Source of the DNA: Campanula takesimana
Taxonomy: Eukaryota > Streptophyta > Magnoliopsida > Asterales > Campanulaceae
DNA length: 64,000 nucleotides
Reading direction: 5' to 3'
NCBI GenBank assembly: GCA_026119855.1
Contig: JAOWBW010000758.1
Location: 496,001-560,000 of the forward strand
The translations under genes and the position numbers were made by a program. Shown here one piece after another: positions 11,056 to 22,087 of the stretch. Positions within the stretch are counted from its first letter, which is position 1. Every line of letters starts with the position of its first letter. Under the pieces are notes generated by a model. The model was not told where the DNA came from. It searched no databases and saw only the letters and a program-made list of their open reading frames with translations.

Positions 11056-11523
11056 TGTAGGAGCAGACAAGGCGAGATTTCCAGCATCGTAACCAGGCGC
11101 CCGCTCGCTGTCCATCAAGCGCCCGCCTGGAATTAATATCCAGACGGTTGACCTTACTGCCATGATGAGCGCCCGCTTGGTCTAGGGCGAGCGCCCGCTC
11201 GCTTGTCGGGAGAAAAATCCCAGTTTACGTTTTTCATTGTTTTACGCGCAGACTTGGGTTATTTTCGGGATTATTTGTTAAATTAGGGTTTGTTATTTTG
11301 TTAGGAGTCTAGTAGGGTTTTAGTAATATAAATACTCTTTTAGTTTCATTATTCTAGGAAAAACTTTTGATTGATTGAATTTTAAGAGATTTTCTCTTTA
11401 ATCTGGTGGATTCCGGGTTTCTTGGTGGATTCCAAGTTATTTGTGTTTAAGGGTTCATCGTTTGTGAATTCTTGTGTTTAGTGCGCTAAACACGAATACT
11501 ATCGCCTCCGTGCTGCACCATCA
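11056..11523 (+). repeat. 3' LTR of the small non-autonomous element
   Basis: It runs from TGTAGGAGC to ACCATCA and matches the 5' LTR apart from about eight substitutions and three small indels by eye, including a 4-bp gain beside the fourth palindrome and a 5-bp loss before AGAGATT. Confidence 0.85.
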
Positions 11524-11885
11524 GGTGGAAGAGAGAGAAGATGATGTGGAGTGATAAAGTAGGTGTTGAATGGAAATGGGTGTTGATACCATCGTAGATG
11601 GTGTTAGTCTAACAACTTGTGTTAACTTAGACTGGATTTTGAAGTGGAATACTTGTACATCTGAGGGGTGTAATCTTGATGGCCAATTATTTTTCTCTGA
11701 CCACCGTACATGTTAGAAGCGGAATATTCATTTCTGCGGCTGTAATCTATAGATGCCCAAAGATTCTTTTTTCTTTTTTCTTTTTTCTTTTTTCTTTTTT
11801 CTAATGACAATTCTCGTTGGAAGCAAAATTCATTTATGCATCTAATGGCAATTATTGTTGGACGCAAATTTCATTTATGCATCTA

Positions 11886-12135
11886 TTAGAGGGTCCCGTG
11901 CACATGCGGATTTCAAACTGCTCCACTCTCCACCCAATGGCTCCGATTAGAGCCACCTCATTGGATTTTGTGTTCGACAGATGAGATGTGTCCGAGCTCG
12001 GTAGGACCCACAAAAAATTGAAATCATCTTAGCCGCACAAATGATGAGCTCGCCTATGTGGCCTTAATCGAAGCCGTTGGGTGGAGGGGTGGAGCTAAAA
12101 TGGATGGAGCGGTTCCGGGTCCCGCGCATTCAATC
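11886..12135. mobile_element. Imperfect inverted-repeat MITE
   Basis: The left side has GGGTCCCGTGCACATG then CTCCACCCAATGGCTCCGAT. The right side is a reversed, diverged version (ATCGAAGCCGTTGGGTGGAG, ending GGGTCCCGCGCAT). It has no ORF. No clean target duplication was found, so the superfamily is unassigned. A tandem duplication of about 45 bp (AGGATCTCAAGAT and following bases) sits just downstream at 12148-12230. Confidence 0.5.
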
Positions 12136-12399
12136 AGACTGCGTATAGGATCTCAAGATAAGTGATTCATGAATTTTACAGTTCTTTATTGTAGGATCTC
12201 AAGATGAGTAATTCATGAATTTTACAGTTCCAAATCCAGATGGCAATCAAATTTGTGTTCAATTAATCTGGACTACTAAAACATTCCAACTGGCCCTTAG
12301 TCCAACTGCCCCTGCCAGATGACTTATTTAATAGGAGCACATACACACAGAATTGGAGTTGAATTGTACTCCCTCTTCTTTCGAAAAAAAAGAACTGTA

Positions 12400-12658
12400 C
12401 TCCCTCTGGTCCAGAATAAACATCATAGTTGACAAGACTATAGTTTTAAATTTTTAGTTATGTTTCTTTGATTACCCAAATCTATTTTTATGGGTAGGGT
12501 GACACCTCCTACGACATTGCAATACTTATGTCAATAGCCTATAAGAATGGGCAGTATAGAAAGGTCACCAAACTTTATACCTTATTTTTAATAAGACGAC
12601 ATTTATTTTAATATAAACGAAAATGAAAAGTATGACACTTGATCCCGGACAAAGGAAG
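12400..12658. mobile_element. Stowaway-like MITE
   Basis: TA flanks CTCCCTCTGGTCCAGAATAA on the left and TTGATCCCGGACAAAGGAAG on the right. These are diverged Stowaway inverted repeats of the CTCCCTCCGTCC type with a TA duplication. Length is 259 bp. Confidence 0.68.
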
Positions 12659-15207
12659 TATATAATTATAATATGCAATACGGTACTTTATTGTGCATAG
12701 CCTTATGTATGCATGTATATATACTAGACATGCCCGGTTCACCTGAACCGGCGGTTCACGGTTCATCATACACATAAACCGCCTAAAACCGTGTATATAC
12801 GGTTCACGGTTCAACCACCGGTTCATCCCGGTTTTTTTTTTTTTTTTTTTTAAAAAAAATGCTCGACTAAAATTAACATTTTTTTATTTTAATATTTTAA
12901 AAATTAAATGAACCTTAAATATTTTTTAAATATGATTTTTAAATGCTTTAAGAAAAGAATATATTTAAAAAAAAAAAAAGAAAATGAGCAAAAATTAAAT
13001 GAACCCTAAACCTTATAATTTGAGTAATATAAATTAAAATTACATAAAAGAGAATTACATTATCACAACAATCTAAAGTGAGAAATAAAAATTATAAAAA
13101 ATGACGTAGACTTAAATGTAAACTATTACATTATTACACATACACATAGCATAGCCATAAATGCATAATACGAAAATACTTCAAAAAAAAAAAATACGTA
13201 TTGCAATGTAACGATTTTAAACGTCTCTTTCGGGATGCTTTTTTGTTATATGCTTCTTGAATACACCGTATCCATTACCTTTTTTAAATAAGTACTCTTG
13301 CCCACTACTTGCAAATCAATTTGTGTGTGTAATCGGCATCGGGTTTGGCTCCATCCTTCGCTGTGATCGTAAAATGGTTGCCAAAATGGTAAATTGTCCC
13401 TCATTCATAATTGGTGTGAATTGTTTGAATTAGAAGCCATTGGGTGTGAAGAAGGGGTGAACGTGTAACAAAAGAAGACTGAAAGTTATAAAAATAAACT
13501 ATTTTCGTCAGAAATTTAACGAAAAAACGGATGGATTGTAACGAATCTCACAAAAGTGATTGTAGAGAGAGATTAATATAGAGAGAGAGTTTGTGATCTG
13601 GTAATCTGGTTTGGTGTGGAAAAATAGTGAGAAGGGTGGATATTTATAGTTAAAATGGGTGGGAATTTTATTTTTTATTATTGCAAAACGACCCTCCAGT
13701 TAATAAATAAACTAGTCGTTATAACCGCTAGTTTTTACTTGGGAAGGACTGTCAGGATCAGCATCACAGCCGGCCCCTCCACTCCCCCAGCCCAACGGCC
13801 CAGCCCACGCCTTTGACCCGCGCCAGACCTTTTTTTTTTTTAACAGTGCAGTGCCACAGTGGGCCTAACAGGCCTTGGCCCATAATAAGTAAATAAGCAT
13901 AACATGTGCAGTGGGCCTAAGCCCACGCCCGCCCCAGCCTTAAGCCCTTAACCAGTTAACCTCAGCTTTTTTTTAAAGGCAGTAACAGTAAGGCAATAAG
14001 GCTGTTAAAATTATCACTTAAAAAAAAAAAAAAAAAAAAAAACACCTTGAAAAATCTCTTATGATGCAATAAATATAAAAAAAAATAAAAAAAAATATGA
14101 ATACTTGAATAGAAGAAAAAAAAGGGACGATACCCTTATAATTTTATTGATTTAATTTAAAATTACATGGAGGGGGACAACCAACATTGCCCTTTTATAA
14201 TTAAGGGAGGACATTTAGGAGCCTTACCTCATCCTAAATACTAAATTACAATTGAATTAAAATTAAAACTTAACGATCTAAACTAAAGTAACGGTACATT
14301 TTCACCTTTATTAACCGAAGCCGAAGGTGAACCATCATCAATAGTTATAGGCCCATCAAAATATGCATCTTCATCACTAGACAATTTTTCTTCTTGATCC
14401 CGAATTTCCGCCCTATAAGAATCTCCAACACACATTTGATTTTCTAAGTTTTCCACATTGAGCCTTGAACGTGTTGGATCTAATGTATTTCCCGACATAC
14501 TAAATATTTGCTCTACCGCTACCATTGAAGCCGTAGATGCAAATACTTCCTTTGCAATTCTTGAAAGTGTAAGAAACGTTGTTACCCTTTTTGACCACCA
14601 CTTAAGAATGTTGAAATTATCTCCAAATGCTTCAAAAGTAGTCCCAAGATATTGCTCTAGTTCATAGGGCGTGTTAGAAGTGGGAACCCTAGGACGTTTG
14701 TTCGTGCCATACACTTTATCACTTCAATTCTTTTTTCCAAGTCGACCAATTCCACATCCAACATCTACTCCACCACCACTTCTAATAGGATCAACATCAC
14801 TTTGAGGATCGGAAGTGGTTTGATATTCCTTGTAAAGAGTACTTAAATCCTTTTCAATCCCTTTTTTAATACTACCAATTGCATCATAGTAAGTCTCTTC
14901 ACCTTGATCATGATACAAATTATCATAATATAATCTTAACATATCTTCTAAACCATTGAATCGAATTCTTGGATCAAAAACTTTAGCTACCAAAAAAAGG
15001 TTTGGTATTTCCTTAAAATACATTACCCATTTCTCCCTCATTTTCTTTATAGCAACACCCGCTTGAGGATCATCCCAAAATTCACTAAAAATCATTGCAA
15101 CATTTATGCAATGATCCAAAACAACATTTGAAGTGGGGTAATAAATACCCGACAACTCAATGGTAGCATCTTTGAACACCAAAATTTCCAACACATTGGA
15201 ACAAGCA

Positions 15208-17340
15208 TGTAGCGACCCCAAAACCCGTCCCTATTTATTTTATATTTTTGGGGATTTTTATTTGACTTATGTGTGCATTTTATGTGTTGCATCATATTTT
15301 ATGATTTGCACATCTTACTTGATTATTTGTGTTATTTACTTACTTAGTAATAATAATGATTAAAGGAGTTAAATGTTAAGTTGAAACTTTAGGGTCCTTT
15401 GTGAAAATATAACTTCAGGGGCTTAAGTGTTCAAATGGAAAGTCTAGTGACCAATTTGTAAAATGGGCAAAAAAATCTAGTATAACTTATCCATCTTTTC
15501 TCTCCCTCTGCGTATGTTTATGTTCAGCAACATTTCTTCCTCGTTTCTTCCTAGGGTTAAAAGAAAAGGTAAGTTCAACCCATTTCGATTTAATTCTTTT
15601 TATTTACTTATCCGTTTTAGAAACTAATTATATAAAAATGACCAGGGCGTCGAATAGGTCATTTCTACCCGAACAAAACTTGTTTCAGCGATACTTTTTC
15701 TAGAAATAGGTAAGTTACTAATTCCCCTTTAAATGTTAAAATGGTCATAGATGTTATATCTGATACTTATAATTGTTATTTTGTGATTTGGGTAATATTT
15801 GTTATACTTGTAATTTTGGGACAAAGGGAGTATTTAGTATGTTGGTTTGGTTGGGTGCAAAGTAGTATTAAAGTTGTTTTGAGACTAATTTTGTAGTCTT
15901 AATAAAGTTATAAACGTTAGTGTTGTACTTTTGGGTCGGTGAAACGAAAGGAGTATAAATCATTTTGGGTTTTGGCCTGTCGAGTGTGTTGGGCGGCCGC
16001 CCAGAAGGGGCGTGCGGCCGCACACTTATCTGGAAGATTTTGTTCTTGAGAAATCAGAATGTGTGCGACCGCACACCCTGTTTTGGGCGCCCGCACACTT
16101 TCCCCTGAATCTTATAGTTTGGTTAAGGTAAGATATAGAAGGTTAACTTTGGTTTAATCCTTGGGGTATTGTCTAGGACTAATATATAAGTGTCCTGGGA
16201 TATTATCATGGTTAATGAGAAGGGTGTTCAAGTGTGTGCAAGAATGTATTGTGACCTTGAATCATGTTGTTGTAGACTCTTTGTGAGTGATTCTTTATGT
16301 GCATCTTTGATGTGTTTGGCTTGGTTCATTATTTTAGAATCATTGCCCCGGTTGTTGTTGTTTAGCAAGTATTCATTACTGTGCTTCTTATGAAAAGTCA
16401 AGCTGGTCTTGTTGTGGAGTCAGGCAATGGGAGAATTATAGTGGTACAAGTATGTTCACTATAAGGTTTTCCATTGGTACCTCGTGTCAGGCGGTGGGAG
16501 AATTATAGTGGCACACAAGCCAAGTTCACTATAAGGTGTCTACTGTGCCTTCTCTGTTTCCCCAGTCCAGATTGGCCTTGAATGGTATGAATCACTCCCT
16601 TTGGTGAGCATTTAGGTTATGACTTTGTGTCATGTTTCCCTCTCTGGTTACTTTGGTTCTATTGGTTATGGTTTGGTTTTCGGGATCCCGGCTTCAGCTA
16701 TTTATGCTGCTCAGATGGTTTTCTCAGTTGGTTTTCTCAGATGGTATTCTCAGACAGTTATGTTATTGGGTAAACCTTGGCTTGGTATCCACTTGAGTGT
16801 GGCCTTTGTGTTAATTGTGGTATATGAGTTGATGTTATCTCTCATACTATGTGCTATGTGATTGCTTATGATACTATTCTTTATGATTATCATTTTAGCA
16901 TGAAACGTAGTTGCATTTTAGTAGCTTACTGAGATTTATTCTCACCCTTTATTTGTTTACTGTTTTAGATAAAGGCGGGTCCAGGGGATAGGACACTTGG
17001 CACGGGAGGACGTTGGAGCGGTAAGAGTTGGGACTTGTTTTATGAAGGTTACATTATGTAAATGTAAACCTTTTGGGTAGAGTACCCGTACTTCTTATGG
17101 TCACACCTATTTTGGTTAATGATGGTGTATGTACATTTGGATAAAAGTTTGTAAGCCTTCGGGCTAAGTACTTTCGTTGTAAAGTTTGTTTAAAGTTAGA
17201 TGAAGTCTTTGAACTTCAAGTGTGATTTTGTTAAACTTTTTAAAAGCACATTCCGAAAATTTTAAAAAAATGTTTTATAACGTCTTCCACTCGTGACCCG
17301 AGCGTGGGGCCAAGTAGGACCACGGGTCTTGGGCGCGACA
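15208..17340 (+). mobile_element. Solo LTR of a Tekay-like gypsy element
   Basis: The LTR starts TGTAGCGACCCC and ends GGGCGCGACA. It is flanked by perfect 5-bp duplications AAGCA at 15203-15207 and 17341-17345, and the hAT transposase frame resumes across it. No primer-binding site or coding sequence is present, so this is a solo LTR from LTR-LTR recombination. It resembles the LTR at 2056-4576 in its termini and in the 22-bp-phased palindromes. Confidence 0.93.
15991..16096. promoter_or_regulatory. Four GC-rich palindromes phased at 21/51/22 bp in the solo LTR
   Basis: GGGCGGCCGCCC (15991), GTGCGGCCGCAC (16012), GTGCGACCGCAC (16063) and GGGCGCCCGCAC (16085). CTGGAA lies at 16030-16035, just after the first pair. 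The sequences differ from those at 2795-2900, yet spacing is within one or two bases. Confidence 0.55.
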
Positions 17341-20300
17341 AAGCATCCCATTGAAATGGAAATATTGGCTCCCGATAGTTTATACTATTAAAAAATGCAC
17401 AAACGTCATCCTTGTAATCCATATATTGAGACAACATTCTATAGGTGGAATTCCACATATGCGACACATCGGGAGCAAATCGTATTTCCTTCACACCTTT
17501 GATCTTGCAAAATCGAAGCCATTTGTTTTTAATTGAAGCATATCTACCAATATGACTAATAGCATCTCTAATGGGAGTAATCGTGGGACTCATGTCGCTT
17601 AAAAAATCTTGAACACATAGATTTAAAATATGACATATACATATAACATGAAAATATTTCCCACCGATAGAAGGTTGACAATATGTAATTAAATCAGGTA
17701 AACTAGCCGTATTAGCACTTGCATTATCAAAACCAATTGAATAAACTTTTCCTACCAAATTATACTCGTTCAAAATGGTGAGAAGTCTGTTTGCAATATT
17801 TGTAGCATTTTGTTGAGTATCAAAATCCCTAAATGCAATTAATCGTTTTTGTATTGTCCATGATTTGTCGACCCAATGACATGTAACACCCTTATAATTA
17901 TGGTGTTACCATAGATCACTCCAAATATCCGAACAAATTGAAACTTTATTTTCCATTTTCGAAAATTCTTGAATCAATTTAAATTTAAATTCCCTCCAAA
18001 CCGTAGCAACATCACGTGTAAGAGATTGACGTGGTACTTTTTGGGCGGAGGGATTTAGACAAAGTTTTCCAAAAAGTTCTCATAATTTATCGCTAGCAAA
18101 ACTAAATGAAAGACCTTTCCCACTAACTAATTTGGCTAAACATTTTCTATAATTAGTCATATTAAATTTTAATAAAGTAGTAGAAGACGTACCTTGAGAA
18201 GATTGAGGGGTGAATTGTAGTTGAGTTTGAGACTTTTCCACCGCCGCCAATTTATCGGGATGATTCCTAGTCGTGGCCTTTAGCGGTACCATATCCACCA
18301 CCCTTGGTGAAAGGATAAGCCTTCGGGCAATAGTTACATTCAAGTATGAACGTATCTTCACTATTGGGAATGGGCTTTTTTGTGTAATGTATCGTCATTA
18401 TATCGGATTTTGATTCCCCGTCCGCGTCCACCACCGCTTCTACCTCCTTCCCGTCCCCTTCCACCTCCCCATTGATTGTTGATCAATTTCATAACTTTCT
18501 TGGGTGGGTGGGGTTGGTGAAATGAATGGACGGTCAATCTCTTGAATGTCATCATCACCTTCACAATCTTCTACGTTGCGAATCACTTCAATTGCATTAC
18601 TCATTGAAAAGAAATGGATTAAATTGATTAAATGCCTCATACTCATCATTAGCGTGACCTTTTCCATCTCTTTGACTAAAATTTCCCTCCATAGTTACCA
18701 AAGGATGAGAAAAAAAGGACTAAAATGAGAAAAAAAAAATAGGGCTGACAGTTAAAAAAAAAAGAATTTTCGTCAGAAATTTAATGAAAAAAGTAACGAA
18801 GTTCACAAGAGGGATTTATAGAGAGATTAATAGAGTAGAGAGAGAGAGTTTGTAAGATTGTGTGAAAAAATAGTGAGGAGGGGGTATTTATAGTTAAATG
18901 GGGCTGGAAGGGGTTTTTTTTTTTTTTTTTTTTTTTTGCAGATTAGTCCTAGCCGTTAGAAACATAACGGCTAGTTTCAAACGGCTAGGCGGCGGACAGA
19001 GGCGCGTGACGCGTGGAATCAATCTCCAGCCAAGTAGCCAACGGTCACAAACATCAATGGCCCAGATTCAAAAGTTTTCCAAATTGACGGTTGAGATTCA
19101 TGAACCGCTGGTTCAAACCGCCGGTTTTCAGCAGTAAACCTTACAAAACCGTGAACCGGCGGTTCACGGTTCAGATTATTTCCTCTGGCTCCGGTTCGCC
19201 GGTTTTGCCGGTTTTGGCCAGTTCAAAAACCGCCGGTTCGCCGGTTCATTTGAACCGGTTGAGCATGTCTAATATATACAAACATATTTATACATACATC
19301 ATAAAAATCTGAACAACTCACTGCAGCGCGCGACCGACCTAAGTAGGTCATCAGAAGGCAGGGTAAAGGTCATCAGAAGGCAGGGTAGCGGCTGTTGCTT
19401 CTGTCAGTCCAGAAACACAATATAGCCAACTATCAAAACATTTCGCTTGTTCATAACATTCATCCATAGTTCTCATTCAAATACACTCCTCTTTCCATGA
19501 AAATAAGAGTTCAAAATTGAAAATCCTTCAGAAATAAAATAAACTGAGCTATTAGATCTACACAAGCAGCATCTCAATCATGACTATTCAACAAGAATTC
19601 AACAATGGCATTATTTGGGAGGAAAGAAGCTGTAGCTACTCTACTCGGAGATTCGCATGCAAAGCATGGGCTTGTTAATAGGAGATGATTTATGTGAGAC
19701 ACGAGTATGCAAGAGCCTTCTTCTCGCTGAGTTCTTCAGCAGTCAAGTCCAGCTTCTTCCTTGAAAACTCATCAATCGAAAGTCCTGGAAAAAGGAATCC
19801 AAAAAAACATAAGGTTATGCACGGGAATTAGGATTGAGATAAAAAAAAAAGTGATGTCTTGTGAGTTTAAATAGTTGGGTAAGAGAGAGAACGTAGGGTA
19901 GAAAATAGTAGTGGTTAGTTTATGTGAGTAGAACAAGTGTCTCCCATTGATAAAATTATTATAAACGTTTCATTGCAATTTTAAGTAGGACACCGAAAAT
20001 CGCAACGTTTGCAATTTGAAATAGACAGAGGGAGTAACTACTATACTATACATCAGTGAAGTAGGCAAACCTTGCATCTGAGTCACTAATGTTGGATATC
20101 CCAAAAACATTTTGACAAGCTATAAATTAGGTTTATGTGGGTTTATTTTGGTTATTAAGCAAATTAACTTCCCGGAAAATGTCAATAATTAGCTTTATGT
20201 AGGTTCATTTTGTTTTTTAATCAAAACGCTGAAGAAAATTGTTTTCCCCAAAAATGGTACACCAATCCAAACATTTTATGTTAAAGCTTTTGCCAAAAGG

Positions 20301-20354
20301 AAAGGGGGAACGGATGTCCGATATAGGCAAACTGTCCTTAAACCTTGATAAGAC

Positions 20355-21963
20355 GATTGAATTTCCAAATAATAGTTTTTTAAAAAAATAATTACCAAAA
20401 CAACAACCCTAAAAACTTATTTACCAAAGTAACACTTTTTGCTAAAACCGGAAGTGGGATTTCCGGTTTTAATGTTGAATCCGGAAGTCCCACTTCCGTA
20501 ATTGACTTTTTCCTTTTTTTTTCTTTTTTTTTTCGCGAAATCTGAATTTTTTTTATTTTTTTTTGAATCCGGAACTGGTATTTCCGGTTTTAATTTTTTT
20601 TTTTTTTTTTTTTTTTTTGAAAAAACAAAAAACATTAAAACAATTCTATAGGATGTTTATTTGGTTAATTTGGACTTAAATTGAATGAGTTATGGTTGCT
20701 CAAAGTTGAGTATTTAATCAACAATTCAATTTTTCTCATGATTTTGAAGGCTATTTTTGACATACTTAGACTAGGATTTGACGAAAAGTGTTAAAACAAA
20801 TTTTGTTGTACTCTGTATGATCTTTCTATAGGATGTTTATTTGGTTAATTTGGACTTAAATTCAATGAGTTATGGTTGCTCAAAGTTAAGTATTTAATCA
20901 ACAATTCAAATTTTTTCATGATTTTGAAGGCTGTTTTTGACATACTTAGACTAGGATTAGGCGAAAAGTGTTGAAACAAATTTTGTTGTACTATGTATGA
21001 TCTTTCTATAGGATGTTTATTTGGTTAATTTGGACTTAAATTGAATGAGTTATGGTTGCTCAAAGTTAAGTATTTAATCAACAATTCAATTTTTTTCATG
21101 ATTTTGAAGGCTGTTTTTGACATACTTAGACTAGGATTTGGCGAAAAGTGTTAAAACAAATTTTGTTGTACTCTGTATGATCTTTCTATAGAATGTTTAT
21201 TTGGTTAATTTGGACTTAAATTGAATGAGTTATGGTTGCTCCAAGTTGAGTATTTAATCAACAAGTTTATTTATTTATTTATTTCCTATGTGATCGGGAT
21301 GTGGTCACTGAATAATAGAATAAACTTGTCCACAAATCCAACATTAATACATAAATCCGATTATTCAGTGACCGCATCCCGGTCACATAGGAAATAAATA
21401 AATAAATAAACTTGTTGATTAAATACTCAACTTTGAGCAACCATAACTCATTCAATTTAAGTCCAAATTAACCAAATAAACATTCTATAGAAAGATCATA
21501 CAGAGTACAACAAAATTTGTTTTAACACTTTTTGCCAAATCCTAGTCTAAGTATGTCAAAAACAGTCTTCAAAATTATGAAAAAATTTGAATTGTTGATT
21601 AAATACTCAACTTTGAGCAACCATAACTCATTCAATTTAAGTCCAAATTAACCAAATAAACATCCTATAGAATTGTTTTAATGTTTTTTGTTATTTCAAA
21701 AAAAAAAAAAAAAAAAAATTAAAACCGGAAATACCAGTTCCGGATTCAAAAAAAAAATAAAAAAAATTCAGATTTCGCGAAAAAAAAAAAAAAAAAAAAA
21801 AAGAGGAAAAAGTCAATTCCGGAAGTGGGACTTCCGGATTCAACATTAAAACCGGAAATCCCACTTCCGGTTTTAGCAAAAAGTGTTACTTTGGTAAATA
21901 AGTTTTTAGGGTTGTTGTTTTGGTAATTATTTTTAAAAAAAACTATTATTTGGAAATTCAATC
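20355..21963. mobile_element. Foldback Mutator-like element with tandem-repeat arms
   Basis: The element begins GATTGAATTTCC and ends GGAAATTCAATC, with inverted arms running almost to the centre. It is flanked by perfect 10-bp repeats TTGATAAGAC (20345-20354 and 21964-21973). The intact gene has the single, empty copy at 38634-38643, which proves the insertion. The outer ~290 bp of each arm are unique and contain CCGGAAGTGGGA and poly-A/T tracts. The inner arms are 180-bp tandem repeats, about 3.4 units on the left and 1.4 on the right. The centre (about 21263-21412) is a separate hairpin with TTTATTTATTTATTTATTTCC. There is no transposase. It resembles MULE-related foldback elements. Confidence 0.85.
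20645..21670. repeat. 180-bp tandem repeats forming unequal inverted arms
   Basis: The mark CTATAG(G/A)ATG recurs at exact 180-bp steps from 20645 (20645, 20825, 21005, 21185). The inverted copies on the right are marked at 21481 and 21661, again 180 bp apart. Units differ by only a few bases. The difference in copy number between arms suggests unequal exchange or slippage. Confidence 0.85.
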
Positions 21964-22087
21964 TTGATAAGACAAAGCATATTCTCAGAAAAAACATAAA
22001 TGGATGCATCCTCACCTTGAACAATCGACCATTCTCCATCGCGGCAAGTAACTGTGAATAATTTATATGTTTGTATTAAAAAGTAAT

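Larger units (their letters stand above)
9632..11523 (+). mobile_element. 1.9-kb non-autonomous LTR retrotransposon with a single ORF
   Basis: Two LTRs of about 467 bp flank a short interior of about 960 bp. A primer-binding site complementary to an initiator-Met-like tRNA (TTGGCATCAGAGC) starts at 10099, and a purine-rich tract lies at 11039-11055. The interior holds one 289-codon ORF and no protease, reverse transcriptase or integrase, so movement would need enzymes supplied in trans. The flanks GGTGA (9627-9631) and GGTGG (11524-11528) match at four of five bases. The two LTRs differ by roughly ten changes, by eye. Its class lies between TRIM elements and gag-only (TR-GAG) elements. Confidence 0.85.
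8883..11603. mobile_element. PIF/Harbinger-like MITE, split by a non-autonomous LTR element
   Basis: The ends read GACCATCTACAATGG and CCATCGTAGATGGTG, inverted repeats flanked by TTA at 8880-8882 and 11604-11606. TTA duplications are the hallmark of PIF/Harbinger elements. The interior is rich in GGTGTTGAATG. Without the inserted LTR element (9632-11523 plus its target copy) the MITE would be about 820 bp. A relative with the same TTA flanks and end sequence lies at 44787-52206. Confidence 0.78.
14283..18464 (-). pseudogene. hAT transposase, broken (BED zinc finger, RNase H-like core, hATC dimerisation domain)
   Basis: Reading from 18464 down: a BED-type zinc-finger remnant (CNYCPKAYP) shifts frame near 18300-18360; next comes the catalytic region from about 18080 to 17346 (CSDIW, FDNASAN, CHILNLCVQD, then DVSHMWNSTYRML). 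The solo LTR at 15208-17340 splits the gene after the last of these. The C-terminal part resumes at 15202 and ends in the hATC domain (SMVAVEQIFSMSGNTLDP). Damage includes the BED frameshift, a stop near 18080, a stop near 17907, one in-frame TGA at 14724-14726 and the 2.1-kb insertion. The domain order is that of Ac-family hAT transposases. It cannot encode an active enzyme. Confidence 0.88.
12725..19271 (-). mobile_element. Ac-type hAT DNA transposon with decayed transposase, split by a solo LTR
   Basis: Terminal repeats TAGACATGCCC (left) and GAGCATGTCTA (right) are flanked by perfect 8-bp target duplications ATATATAC at 12717-12724 and 19272-19279. Both subterminal regions are packed with AACCGG/CCGGTT and GGTTCACGGTTC motifs, possibly transposase sites by analogy with Ac. 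Without the inserted LTR the element is about 4.4 kb, a normal size for an autonomous hAT. The transposase reads on the minus strand and is broken. GC-poor simple tracts (poly-T at 12833-12851, poly-A at 14021-14042) lie inside. Confidence 0.93.
19383..22054 (-). pseudogene. Truncated duplicate of the malate dehydrogenase 3' end
   Basis: This segment is nearly identical to 37665-38724 of the intact gene, apart from the inserted foldback element. It carries the 3' UTR, a complete exon 7 (19784 down to 19690, with one synonymous difference seen), intron 6, and 39 bases of exon 6 (22054 down to 22016), where homology stops abruptly. It lacks exons 1-5 and a promoter, so it cannot encode the enzyme. 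A 22-bp tandem direct repeat (AGGTCATCAGAAGGCAGGGT plus one base) sits at its left edge (19345-19387). High identity indicates a recent duplication. Confidence 0.9.

Noticed and set aside
20417..20635. Lys-rich 72-codon frame
   Set aside because: It is made by poly-A/T tracts in the arm of the foldback element; its mirror copy appears on the other arm.
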